From positions 50,436-114,435 of the forward strand of contig CAYYJQ010000002.1 of NCBI GenBank assembly GCA_964472295.1: DNA of 64,000 nucleotides, in the 5' to 3' direction. Source of the DNA: JAJRZX01 sp964472295. GTDB lineage: Bacteria > Desulfobacterota > GWC2-55-46 > JADFVP01. Numbering within the stretch: the stretch's first letter is position 1; each line of letters begins with the position of its first letter. This document shows, piece by piece, positions 25,644 through 33,676 of this stretch. The notes under the pieces are model-generated. The model had not been told where the DNA came from. It saw nothing but the letters and a program-made list of their open reading frames with translations, and made no database searches. A program made the position numbers and the translations under genes.

Positions 25644-27755
25644 GTGAGAAGGCCTGCAACCCTCTTGGCGGCGCTCCTCCTCATTGGACTGGCCGCCCTC
25701 TACTGGAAGATATGCGTCCTCATGGCCGCCACGGGCAGGGTCTCGCCTTTTGGCTCCGAGAACCTCTACGTACTCTACTACCCCCTCATACGCTACGGCG
25801 TAGAGTCCATGAAGGCCCTGCATATCCCCCTCTGGAACCCCTACCAGTCCCTTGGAGCGCCCTTTCTGGGCTCAGCGCTCTTCGGTCTCTTCTCGCCCTT
25901 CAGTTTTCTCTACTACATACTGCCGACGCACATTGCCATGGGCTGGTCCACCGTTCTGAACATAGCCCTTGCAGGGTTCTTCACCTTTTTATTCCTCAAT
26001 AAGAGCCTTAAGATAGCACCTGCCGGCGCCCTCGCCGGGGCCATTGTCTTCATGTTCTCAGGGCCACTGCTTCTTGAGATAATACACCCATCGCTCGTAG
26101 GGGCCATGAGTTTTCTACCCCTTCTGCTCTATCTCACGCAAAAGATATTCGAGAGAGAGAGCACCCGGTGGGCGGCACTCTTTGCCGTCATACTTGCCTG
26201 CCAGATGCTTACAGGCGCCGTGCAGGTAATCGTCCATAGCATCTTCCTGACAGGGGCCTACGCCATGGCGCTCTTCTACCATGCCTGGCGTGACAAAAGG
26301 GCAGGCATGAGGCCCCTTGTCCTCATCGTCATCGGCGGCCTTGTGGCCATTGCCCTCTCTTTAATACAGTGGCTTCCGCTCCTTGAACTCTCGGGCCATA
26401 CTGGAAGAGACGCGAGCGGGCTCTCCCTCAAAGACGCCGAGCCATTCATATCCGTCTTCACCCCCGCCTTTGTCATAAAGAGTCTCCTCTTCGGCGGACG
26501 CGGCATGACTATTGGTCTTATTCCTGTATTACTGGGCCTCTTTGCCGTCTTTAACCGCAGGTCTCGTGGCCGCACGCTTTTTTTCGCCTTCATGGCCCTT
26601 CTCACGCTCCTCATGGCCTTTGGCACTCATACGCCCCTTTACGGCATTTACTACCACTATATACCCACAGGCAAGATGTTCCGCGTGCCCGTGCGCTGGC
26701 TCTGGCTAACGGCATTTTCCGTGGCCGTACTCGCGGCCTACGGCGCGGGGGCCATCTTCAGGGAGTTGGAGGCCCGAAGGGGCCTTCGCGCCGCGGCCCT
26801 CATCATCATCCCCTTCCTCATTACGGTCTTTCTCTTTCAGAAGAACGTGATGAGACTCTATAACCACCCCCAGCAGACGCCAGCCCTCTTCACGCGCCAC
26901 GCGGAAGAAGGCGCATTCCTCAGAAAGGTTCAGGGCACGTACCGCACATACATATCAAGCGACTTTGGAAGAGATTTTTCGCTCCTTCAGAAGTTCGGCA
27001 CCATAGAGAAGGTCTATGTCCTCAATGACTACGAATCCCTGAGCCTCGGCTCCTACCAGAGGTTCGCGGCCGCGGTCCTCGGTAGAGACGATATGCTCTC
27101 AAAAAAAATCTTCTACGGCGCCTTCATGCTCAAGAACGGCCAGAAGAGCCTCCGCCTCATGAGCCTCTTAAGCACAGGCTTTGTAATGGAAAAAGGCCAT
27201 GGCCCCTTCGGCAAAAAAACGCCACCCGGCATGGACGAGATATACAACAAGAAGGGCGTTAAGATATACCGCTATAAAGGCGCCCTCCCGAGGGCCTATG
27301 TGGTCTACAGGAGCGAGACCATAAAGGACGAGACCACGGCCCTTAAGAGGCTCGCATCTCCTGCCTTCAACCCCAGGGCCGCCGCAATTCTTGAGCATGA
27401 CGCGGGCCTTGCCAAGGCCCCCCCGCAAGGCCCTGCCCTTACAAGGGCGCGCATAACGCGCCTTCTCCCCGAAAAAGTGGAGATAAGGGCAGACCTCCGG
27501 GAAAGGGGCGTCCTCGTCATGACGGACTTTTTCTATCCCGGATGGCGCGCCTACGTGGACGGAGCGGAGGCCCCCATTCTCAGGGCAAACACCATCATGA
27601 GGGGCCTTGTCCTTGATAAAGGCCCTCACAAGGTGGTATTTGTCTACAGGCCCCTGCCCTTCAGGATAGGGCTCTGGGTATCTATCCTTACCCTTGCGGG
27701 ACTTCTCATATACCTCGGCCTTGACATCAAGAAAGGTGCGCGGAAAAGACCATGA
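25644..27755 (+). CDS. YfhO-like multi-span membrane protein
   Basis: A 703-residue protein with about 12 hydrophobic segments in the first 400 residues, a periplasmic-side soluble region (about 405-660) and a final membrane span (about 668-690). WNPYQSLGAPFLGSALFG near the N-terminus and VLVMTDFFYPGWRAYVDG near the end are typical of the bacterial YfhO family, which is related to GT-C glycosyltransferases and in Gram-positive species glycosylates lipoteichoic acid. It probably uses a polyprenyl-phosphate sugar from the adjacent DPM-like enzyme. The start is GTG 25644, 3 bp after the previous stop; a later start would remove part of the first span. The next gene overlaps by ATGA. Confidence 0.8.
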   Translation: MRRPATLLAALLLIGLAALYWKICVLMAATGRVSPFGSENLYVLYYPLIRYGVESMKALHIPLWNPYQSLGAPFLGSALFGLFSPFSFLYYILPTHIAMGWSTVLNIALAGFFTFLFLNKSLKIAPAGALAGAIVFMFSGPLLLEIIHPSLVGAMSFLPLLLYLTQKIFERESTRWAALFAVILACQMLTGAVQVIVHSIFLTGAYAMALFYHAWRDKRAGMRPLVLIVIGGLVAIALSLIQWLPLLELSGHTGRDASGLSLKDAEPFISVFTPAFVIKSLLFGGRGMTIGLIPVLLGLFAVFNRRSRGRTLFFAFMALLTLLMAFGTHTPLYGIYYHYIPTGKMFRVPVRWLWLTAFSVAVLAAYGAGAIFRELEARRGLRAAALIIIPFLITVFLFQKNVMRLYNHPQQTPALFTRHAEEGAFLRKVQGTYRTYISSDFGRDFSLLQKFGTIEKVYVLNDYESLSLGSYQRFAAAVLGRDDMLSKKIFYGAFMLKNGQKSLRLMSLLSTGFVMEKGHGPFGKKTPPGMDEIYNKKGVKIYRYKGALPRAYVVYRSETIKDETTALKRLASPAFNPRAAAILEHDAGLAKAPPQGPALTRARITRLLPEKVEIRADLRERGVLVMTDFFYPGWRAYVDGAEAPILRANTIMRGLVLDKGPHKVVFVYRPLPFRIGLWVSILTLAGLLIYLGLDIKKGARKRP

Positions 27756-28852
27756 CCAGGACCCCCCCACTCGTTAGCATCATTATCATACACTATGGAG
27801 ACGCGGGCGTGCTCGGCGAGTGCCTCGCCTCGCTAAGGTCCATAAAATACCCTGATGTAGAGTTCATCGTCCTCTCCAACTCCCCGCGAGACAGCCTCCT
27901 TGATGCCATAATCTCCGCTCACCCAGACAAAAAATTCATCTTTACAGAGACCAACCTCGGTTATGCGGGAGGTTGCAACAGGGCCGTGGAGGCGGCCCGT
28001 GGAAAGTACGTCTTCATACTCAATAACGACGTAACCCTTGACTCCGACGCTGTTTCGCCCCTTCTGAAGGTATTGGAGGCAGACGGCAACATAGCCCTTG
28101 CCCAGCCAAAGATACTCTCCATGAGTGAGCCGGAGCGCTTTGAGTACTCCGGGGCCGCTGGAGGGCTCATGGACAGATACGGCTATCCCTTTGCCGCGGG
28201 AAGGATTTTCAATGATATAGAGCGTGACACCGGCCAGTACGAAGAACCAAGAGAGATATTCTGGGCCTCAGGGGCCGCCCTCTTCGCAAGAAGAGACGTT
28301 ATAACCAGGGCCGGCCTAATGGACGAGAGTTTCTTTGCCTACATGGAAGAAATCGACCTTGCCTGGCGCGTCCACCTAATGGGATACAAGGTCGTATACG
28401 TGCCAGGGGCGCGAATCTTTCACCTCGGGAGCCCCAACCTGGACAGAAAAAGCGCCCGGCACCTCTACCTTAACCACAGGAACAACCTCGTCATGGTCCT
28501 CAAAAACTACTCACTTGCCTCGCTCCTTCGTACCCTCCCCCCAAGACTCGCACTCGAAGGCGCCACCATGCTATATGGCCTTGTACGCGAAAACCCCCTC
28601 AGGGCAAAGGCCATCATAAGGGCCATGCTGAACGTAACTGGAAACATCCTAAGCATATTAAAGGAGAGAAAAAAGGCGCAGGCCATGAGGAAAGTCGGAG
28701 ACGACGTAATACTCAAGAGGATGTATCACGGCTCCATAGCGGTCGAGTATTTCTTGAGAAAAAAAAGGACCATAAAAGAAATACCCGGTGCCGCGCCGCG
28801 GCCTTATGTGGATAGAAAAAACAAGAGAGGGAAAATAAAAGACAAAAGATAA
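27752..28852 (+). CDS. GT2-family glycosyltransferase
   Basis: A 366-residue GT-A enzyme. Motifs are VSIIIIHYGDAGVLGECL, FTETNLGYAGGCNRAVEAA, GKYVFILNNDVTLDSDAV (DXD) and FFAYMEEIDLAWRVHLMGYK (acceptor-side catalytic EEIDL). This is the GalF/rhamnosyl subgroup with a C-terminal tail of about 110 basic residues (RKKRTIKEIPG) that may associate with membrane. It overlaps the YfhO-like gene and ends the transcription unit. A similar enzyme lies at 30165. Confidence 0.88.
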   Translation: MTRTPPLVSIIIIHYGDAGVLGECLASLRSIKYPDVEFIVLSNSPRDSLLDAIISAHPDKKFIFTETNLGYAGGCNRAVEAARGKYVFILNNDVTLDSDAVSPLLKVLEADGNIALAQPKILSMSEPERFEYSGAAGGLMDRYGYPFAAGRIFNDIERDTGQYEEPREIFWASGAALFARRDVITRAGLMDESFFAYMEEIDLAWRVHLMGYKVVYVPGARIFHLGSPNLDRKSARHLYLNHRNNLVMVLKNYSLASLLRTLPPRLALEGATMLYGLVRENPLRAKAIIRAMLNVTGNILSILKERKKAQAMRKVGDDVILKRMYHGSIAVEYFLRKKRTIKEIPGAAPRPYVDRKNKRGKIKDKR

Positions 28853-28860
28853 AAAAACCT

Positions 28861-28899
28861 CCCAATTTCTTTTAGAAAAAAGAAAGTCTTTTGATTGGG
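28861..28899 (+). terminator. Hairpin downstream of GT2 gene, repeat arm
   Basis: Arms CCCAAT/ATTGGG enclose a second stem TTTCTTTT/AAAAGAAA. There is only a short T-run inside the structure, so function as a terminator is probable but not assured. It is also the first module of a dispersed repeat. Confidence 0.45.
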
Positions 28900-29004
28900 C
28901 GGCGAAGCCCATCTCAATTATTTGGTCAATACGCATGACAGGCAAATTTTGCCAGAAAGAAAGCGCGTCAAAGAAAACCAATAGTGGAGTGGGCACTGCC
29001 CACC
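28861..29004 (+). repeat. Dispersed intergenic repeat, copy 1
   Basis: Modules in order are the TTTCTTTT/AAAAGAAA hairpin, the string GTCAAAGAAAACCAA (about 28967-28981) and the palindrome GTGGGCACTGCCCAC. Related copies occur at 31307, 34978 (opposite strand), 44699, 55983 and 62873. This region, between a glycosyltransferase and the hemerythrin-like gene, holds no visible gene. Confidence 0.7.
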
Positions 29005-29013
29005 AAAAAAAAG

Positions 29014-29057
29014 AAGAAAAAAAGGAGAGGCCCGCGCCCCCAAAGGGGACGCGGGCC
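29014..29057 (-). terminator. Rho-independent terminator of hemerythrin-like gene
   Basis: Read on the minus strand, an 8-bp GC stem GGCCCGCG/CGCGGGCC (29029-29057) with an inner CCCC/GGGG stem is followed by a T-rich run. It lies 28 bp after the stop codon at 29085. Confidence 0.75.
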
Positions 29058-29084
29058 GGGGTGTACAACACAAAACAAAGGCCT

Positions 29085-29762
29085 CTAAAGGGTCTGGGCC
29101 TTCCTGATAAAGTCCTTGCGCTCGCCGGGAGAGAGAAACGAGTCAGACTCGGGGTAGAGTATCTGCTCTTCCTTCATGTTGTGGTCCGCAAGGGTATTGA
29201 CCAGCATGTCCGTGCCCCTTGCCGTCTCCTCGCGGTCCCTGGCCTCTGTGGCGTTCATAATCTTCTCAAGAAAATCCCTTATATCCGTGTGCTCCATGCG
29301 CATCACAAATGTGGGACCTGCGTCATGCATGCCTGTCTTTTCCTCGAAGAGGGGAAATAGCACATCTTCCTCGCCCTGTATGTGCCTCCTGAGGCCAAGG
29401 TCAAACTCCCTGAAATAGGCTTTGGCCTCGTCCCATCTCTCTTCCTTGAAGGCCTCCTGAAAACTGTTGAATATGTGATCAAGCCTCCTGTGGTCCTCCT
29501 GAAGATAATCCGTCACATCCCGCTCCACGGCCTTTGTGCGCCTCTTCACAATGCGGACACGCCAGGCCTCGGGACCGCGCTCAAGGGGCCACCACTCGAA
29601 CTCGCCGTCATGCTCGTTCTGAAACTGATAAAGGAGCGGCTTTGGGTCGTGGTCATTAACGAGAACAAAACTATCCCCTGGCTCAAGAGATTTAAAGGTG
29701 TTGAATATGCCGGGGTGCCTCTCCGGCGGGCTGAGCGGCCTTACGTCAAGTACGGTCTCCAT
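29085..29762 (-). CDS. DUF2249-hemerythrin HHE-domain protein
   Basis: A 225-residue protein counted from ATG 29762, which has a GGAGG ribosome-binding site; an upstream in-frame ATG at 29834 would add 24 non-family residues. Residues about 3-70 are a DUF2249 domain (LDVRPLSPPERHPGIFNTF, SFVLVNDHDPKPLLYQF). Residues about 80-220 form a hemerythrin-like four-helix bundle with His/Glu iron ligands in QEDHRRLDHIF, RRHIQGEEDVLFPLFEE, RMEHTDIRDF and LADHNMKEEQILYPESD. Such proteins bind O2 or NO at a di-iron site and are linked to nitric-oxide and iron-sulfur stress. It is a separate transcription unit with its own terminator. Confidence 0.88.
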   Translation of the reverse strand: METVLDVRPLSPPERHPGIFNTFKSLEPGDSFVLVNDHDPKPLLYQFQNEHDGEFEWWPLERGPEAWRVRIVKRRTKAVERDVTDYLQEDHRRLDHIFNSFQEAFKEERWDEAKAYFREFDLGLRRHIQGEEDVLFPLFEEKTGMHDAGPTFVMRMEHTDIRDFLEKIMNATEARDREETARGTDMLVNTLADHNMKEEQILYPESDSFLSPGERKDFIRKAQTL

Positions 29763-29886
29763 ATGTATATCTGCCTCCTGTTTATAATTATTATAGACGC
29801 ATTTTAACAAGAAGGGAAAGATTGTAAATGACAAAAGTCAGTTATGCGGGGAAGGCTACACGTAAAAAAAATATCATAATCACCCC

Positions 29887-29937
29887 CATGTCAAAAAAAT
29901 GAATATCCCCCTTCCGTGGGGTTGTTTTTCTGACATG
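29887..29937. promoter_or_regulatory. Long inverted repeat in divergent promoter region
   Basis: Arms CATGTCAAAAA and TTTTTCTGACATG (one mismatch) flank a nested CCCC/GGGG stem. The repeat sits upstream of the hemerythrin-like gene and overlaps the predicted promoter of the downstream plus-strand gene. It could be an operator or a hairpin; no known factor is assigned. Confidence 0.55.
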
Positions 29938-29950
29938 CCTGTGCTATTAT
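29922..29950 (+). promoter_or_regulatory. Candidate promoter of GT2 gene at 30165
   Basis: TTGTTT (29922-29927), a 17-bp spacer and TATTAT (29945-29950) give an expected start near 29957 and a 208-nt leader. Confidence 0.45.
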
Positions 29951-29956
29951 TACACA

Positions 29957-30164
29957 AACTTCAGTCCTGACGACGGGGCGGATGATGGCAGAGTGGCCAC
30001 TGGGCAGGGATGGGGCTTAGTTAAAGTCCCCACCTGCGAGCACATGGCCTTACTCAAGGCCTGGCCCCTGGTTTGTACGTCCATAAAAGAGGAAGGTCTC
30101 TATTCTCCTCCTTATTGCGTAATCTTTTACCGCCCCGAGTATATTCTCATCCCGGAGACTCAGC
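29957..30164 (+). other. Structured leader upstream of GT2 gene
   Basis: This predicted leader contains a strong hairpin at 30004-30037: GCAGG and TGGGG pair with CCCCA and CCTGC, with a 2-nt bulge and an 11-12-nt loop. Further self-complementary segments occur nearby, such as GTGGCCAC (29993-30000) and GGCCTGGCC. I could not match it to a known riboswitch. No convincing ORF lies here. The full gap before the gene, 29763-30164, is 402 bp. Confidence 0.4.
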
Positions 30165-31235
30165 ATGGCGCGCGTAAGCGTTCTTATCGTTACATACAAT
30201 TCCAAAGATACCATAGGCACTGTTCTTGAATCACTCAACAGGCAGACCCACAAAGACTTCGAGGTAATACTTGTTGATAACGCCTCAACGGACTCTACCC
30301 GCGCCGTTGTGCGGGGGTTTGCCCCACGGGCCTCCTATACGCTCAAGACCCTTTTCCTTGACAAAAACAGGGGCTTTGCAGGGGGTAACAATGAGGCCTA
30401 CTCCCTTGCAACAGGCGAGTTCATAGCCCTTCTTAACCCCGATGCCAGGGCCTCCGAGACCTGGCTCGATGAACTCCTCTCAGGCCTCGAAAGAGACCGT
30501 TCCGCCGGCATCTGCACTTCCCGCGTCCTTACCTGGGACGGCTCTGCCGTTGATAGCGCGGGCGACGTCCTTCTATCCACCCTCAGGTGCTTCAAACGCG
30601 AGGCTACGGAGAACGAGAGATACAAAAAACGCGAGTACGTCTTCAGCGCCTGCGCCGCGGCGGCCATGTACAGAAGAGAGATGCTCGACAAAATAGGTTT
30701 TTTTGACGAAGACTTCTTCATACAGTGTGAGGACACTGACCTCAGCATGAGGGCACAGGTCGCGGGGTGGAAGGTCCTCTACCTCCCTCGGGCCGTGGTA
30801 TACCACAAGGTGGGCCACTCCATTGGAAAGGCCAGCGCCACAGGCGTGTACTACAGCCAGCGCAACATGGAGTTCCTGCGAATAAAATACCTGCCTCTCT
30901 CGCTACTCGTAAAGAGCCTGCCGCAGATGCTCTTTGGTTTCACGGCAGACATGCTCTACTTCGCCATACGCCAGAGAAAGGCAGGCCCCTTCTTCCGGGC
31001 AAAGCTCGACGCCTTGAAGATGACAGGGGGTATGCTGAAAAAGAGAAAATACATCAGAAAAGAACTTAAAAAGGTGGATAACGCCTACCTTGCCTCTCTT
31101 GTCACACCAGTATTCCTGAATAAAGAACTCATAAAAATGAAACTCGCCAAACTCATGCCAGCGCCTGCCGCGAAAGACACTACCCCAGCAACAAACCCCG
31201 GCTTTCTGAGACGACTCCTCTCCATCTACAGATAA
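30165..31235 (+). CDS. GT2-family glycosyltransferase
   Basis: A 356-residue GT-A enzyme of the same subgroup as the protein at 27752. Motifs are VSVLIVTYNSKDTIGTVLES, VILVDNASTDSTRAVVRGF, LNPDARASETWLDELL (DXD region) and FFIQCEDTDLSMRAQVAGWK (catalytic EDTDL). The C-terminal third is basic (KKRKYIRKELKK). It stands apart from the large cluster, behind its own promoter and leader, and is followed by a terminator. It probably modifies one of the surface glycans; the sugar is unknown. Confidence 0.88.
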   Translation: MARVSVLIVTYNSKDTIGTVLESLNRQTHKDFEVILVDNASTDSTRAVVRGFAPRASYTLKTLFLDKNRGFAGGNNEAYSLATGEFIALLNPDARASETWLDELLSGLERDRSAGICTSRVLTWDGSAVDSAGDVLLSTLRCFKREATENERYKKREYVFSACAAAAMYRREMLDKIGFFDEDFFIQCEDTDLSMRAQVAGWKVLYLPRAVVYHKVGHSIGKASATGVYYSQRNMEFLRIKYLPLSLLVKSLPQMLFGFTADMLYFAIRQRKAGPFFRAKLDALKMTGGMLKKRKYIRKELKKVDNAYLASLVTPVFLNKELIKMKLAKLMPAPAAKDTTPATNPGFLRRLLSIYR

Positions 31236-31306
31236 AAACTAAAAAAGGAAAGAGAGAAGGTCAAGGATGGACTGCGTCCACCAGAAGAGATGAAATGATA
31301 TTTCCC

Positions 31307-31334
31307 CTTTCTTTTTGGAAAAAGAAAGTTTTTT
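31307..31334 (+). terminator. Rho-independent terminator after GT2 gene
   Basis: A perfect 10-bp stem CTTTCTTTTT/AAAAAGAAAG with a 2-nt loop is followed by six T. It forms the first module of repeat copy 2. Confidence 0.65.
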
Positions 31335-31521
31335 ATTCAGGCGGCCATCTCCCTCAGGATTTCTTGGACACACCGTATGATATGCACGCTTTATCAGGAA
31401 GAAACCGCGTCAAAGAAAACCAAAAAATTTGTAGTAGTGGGGTGTGCCCCCAAAAGAAAAAAGTTCTCGTAGGATGGGTGGAGCGTGTGCGAAACCCAAC
31501 AACTCAAAAGATAAAAAGACA
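31307..31521 (+). repeat. Dispersed intergenic repeat, copy 2
   Basis: Modules are the CTTTCTTTTT hairpin, GTCAAAGAAAACCAA (about 31409), a degenerate GGGGTGTGCCCCC palindrome and the terminal module GGATGGGTGGAG followed by GCGAAACCCAAC (about 31472-31502). It fills most of the 31236-31570 gap (335 bp), in which I see no gene. Confidence 0.7.
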
Positions 31522-31570
31522 GTAGTCCCATGGCCCAAGGCCATTTGACGTGCCCGGCAGACTTCTACCC

Positions 31571-32215
31571 CTACTCCATCATACCCATAATCCGCCGCGC
31601 CTTCTTGGCGGGGTCCCGGTCCAGCAGTACGTCCGAGATCAAGGCAACGGCGTCAACACCAGTTGCAAGCACCTCTGGCAGTCTGTCTTCCGTTATGCCG
31701 CCTATGGCAACGAGTTTTTTTGTGACAATACTCCTGGCCTCGCCAAGAAGACCAATCCCCTGGGCCGGGTCCGCGTTCTTCTTGGTGCTCGTCGCGAAGA
31801 CAGGACCAAAAGATATATAATCAGCGCTTGAATCGCCGGCCCTCCGGGCCTGCCCGAGGTCGTGCGTCGAAAAGCCTATAACAGCCCCCTCTCCAAGGAG
31901 CCTTCGCGCCTCATCCACAGGTATATCGTCCTGCCCGAGGTGCACGCCCCCGGCCCCCGAGAGTAGCGCTATATCCACCCTGTCGTTCACAATAAAGAGC
32001 GCGCCCCTTGAAGAGGCCATGGAAGAAAGCCGCCTCGAAAGAACGAGAAACTCACTGGACCCGAGGCCCTTTGCCCGTAACTGCAGAACCCCTGCCCCGG
32101 CGCCAAGGAGCTTTTCCGCCAGCGCCGCCGTCTCCTTAACGGGCACGAGTGACGTATCCACAATGGCGTAAAACCCCTTTATCCCCGCCGCCTTATCCAT
32201 CCCCGGAGAGATCAC
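31571..32215 (-). CDS. thiE: Thiamine-phosphate synthase
   Basis: A 214-residue TIM-barrel protein joining HMP-pyrophosphate and thiazole phosphate to thiamine phosphate. Motifs are GVLQLRAKGLGSSEF, FIVNDRVDIALLSGAGGVHL, GQDDIPVDEAR, IGFSTHDLGQA, YISFGPVFATSTKK and VAIGGITEDRLPEVLATG. The start is GTG 32215, overlapping the regulator stop by GTGA, so translation is coupled to a sigma-54 response regulator. That is an unusual partner. A TenI-type thiazole tautomerase is the alternative within the fold. ThiL, which uses the product, is encoded at 51084. Confidence 0.88.
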   Translation of the reverse strand: MISPGMDKAAGIKGFYAIVDTSLVPVKETAALAEKLLGAGAGVLQLRAKGLGSSEFLVLSRRLSSMASSRGALFIVNDRVDIALLSGAGGVHLGQDDIPVDEARRLLGEGAVIGFSTHDLGQARRAGDSSADYISFGPVFATSTKKNADPAQGIGLLGEARSIVTKKLVAIGGITEDRLPEVLATGVDAVALISDVLLDRDPAKKARRIMGMME

Positions 32216-33654
32216 GGCCTGCCCCGTCCCCCGGCGCCGGCCTTCTTCTCTATGCCAAGGAGTTTTATCTTCTTCCTGAGGGTGTTCCTGTTTATGCCAA
32301 GAACCTCGGCGGCGCGAAGCTGATTCCCCCCTGTCTTCTCAAGGACAAGACGGAGCAGGGGCCTCTCCATGAAGGGCATGATAAGGGCGTATATGTCCTG
32401 CCTGCCCCTCGACTCCATTCTCTCGAAAAAGGGCTTCAGCCTCGCGGCAATGACATTCTCAAGGGAATCTCCCCTGCGCTCTCCCGGTGTTATGTTAAGG
32501 TCGCAGGGAAGTATCTCCATGGTGGAAGAAAGGAGCACGGCCCTCCTTATTACGTTCTCCAGTTCGCGCACGTTACCGGGCCAGCGGTAATGCTTGAGGG
32601 CCTCAACGGCCGCCGGAGAAAGAGTCCTCGCCCCTGTGCCGAACTCACTGGAAAACCTCGCGAGAAAGTACCCGGCAAGGAGCGGAATGTCAGAGCGGCG
32701 TTTTCTGAGAGGAGGCATGGTAATCGTGACCCCGCCGAGACGGAACCAGAGGTCTTCCCTGAAACTCCCGTCTCTAACCATGGCCGGTATGTCGTGATTC
32801 GTGGCCGCTATGATGCGCACATCTACCTTTATGGGCGCCTTTCCCCCCACCCTGTAGAACTCGCGTTCCTGCACCACGCGAAGGAGCCTGGCCTGAAGGT
32901 CCGGGCTCATGTCCCCTATCTCGTCAAGGAAGATGGCCCCGGTATCGGCAAGCTCAAACTTTCCGGGCCTCGCCTCCACCGCGCCTGTAAAGGCGCCCTT
33001 CTCGTGCCCGAAGAGTTCGCTCTCCATGAGCCCCGCAGGAACAGCGGCGGCATTGAAGGCCACAAAGGGGCCGTCCTTCCGGGGGCTCGAGGCGTGGAGG
33101 ATGCGCGCCATGAGTTCCTTTCCCGTGCCGCTCTCGCCAAGGACCATTACGTCCACATCCGAGGCGGCAAGCCTTCCCACGGTCTTGAAGACCTCCTGCA
33201 CGGCCCGGGACTTTCCCACAAAGACGGTGCTCTCGGCAAGGCCTTCGTCCAGCCTTGTCGAGAGCCTTCGGAGTTTTTTACGCATGGCCCGGTCTTTGAG
33301 GGCACGCTCCACGATTATCTCAAGTTCATCAAGGTCAAAGGGCTTACCTATATAATCAAAGGCCCCGAGCTTCATGGCCTCAACCGTGTTATCCATGGTG
33401 GCCTCGGCGGTCATTATGATGAAAGAGGTCTCTCCCGCGAGGTCTCCTGCGTCCTTTAATATGGCGAGGCCGTCCTTTCCCGGCATGTTTATATCCAGAA
33501 GGGCCATGTCCGGCGACTTCTCACGCAGGAGGGCCTCGGCCCCATTGCCGTCAGAGGCACGTAGAGTCTCAAGACCCTTGTCCGAGAAAAAACTCTCAAG
33601 GAGCCAGAGCATGCTCTCGTCATCATCTGCTATAAGAACAACCTGTTTCTTCAT
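32212..33654 (-). CDS. NtrC-like sigma-54-dependent response regulator
   Basis: A 480-residue protein with three domains. A receiver (1-120) has the phospho-acceptor Asp in LLDINMPG (about 54). The AAA+ sigma-54 activation domain (about 145-370) has Walker A LGESGTGKE, the sigma-54 contact loop GAFTGA (about 218) and Walker B AIFLDEIGDM. A Fis-type helix-turn-helix (about 440-475) includes QLRAAEVLGINRNTLRKK. The partner kinase lies 22 bp upstream and ammonium-uptake genes follow nearby, so a nitrogen-control role is likely. The palindrome TGCCTA-N5-TAGGCA at 34858 and 42078 is a candidate binding site. ntrC and other regulators of the family are hard to separate by sequence, so I give no symbol. 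Confidence 0.88.
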   Translation of the reverse strand: MKKQVVLIADDDESMLWLLESFFSDKGLETLRASDGNGAEALLREKSPDMALLDINMPGKDGLAILKDAGDLAGETSFIIMTAEATMDNTVEAMKLGAFDYIGKPFDLDELEIIVERALKDRAMRKKLRRLSTRLDEGLAESTVFVGKSRAVQEVFKTVGRLAASDVDVMVLGESGTGKELMARILHASSPRKDGPFVAFNAAAVPAGLMESELFGHEKGAFTGAVEARPGKFELADTGAIFLDEIGDMSPDLQARLLRVVQEREFYRVGGKAPIKVDVRIIAATNHDIPAMVRDGSFREDLWFRLGGVTITMPPLRKRRSDIPLLAGYFLARFSSEFGTGARTLSPAAVEALKHYRWPGNVRELENVIRRAVLLSSTMEILPCDLNITPGERRGDSLENVIAARLKPFFERMESRGRQDIYALIMPFMERPLLRLVLEKTGGNQLRAAEVLGINRNTLRKKIKLLGIEKKAGAGGRGRP

Positions 33655-33676
33655 TTTCCTGATTCTATTTCTTGAC

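Noticed and set aside
29763..29834. Upstream ATG start for the hemerythrin-type gene
   Set aside because: The extra 24 residues lack family likeness, while ATG 29762 has GGAGG at good spacing.
29986..29996. TGGCAGAGTGG, a perfect match to the tRNA A-box consensus
   Set aside because: No T-arm with GGTTCGA, no acceptor stem and no anticodon arm fit around it, so no tRNA is called.
32149..33459. 436-codon open frame opposite the NtrC-like gene
   Set aside because: The coding strand shows all three NtrC-like domains with catalytic motifs; the antisense frame shows none and arises from GC-rich codon structure.
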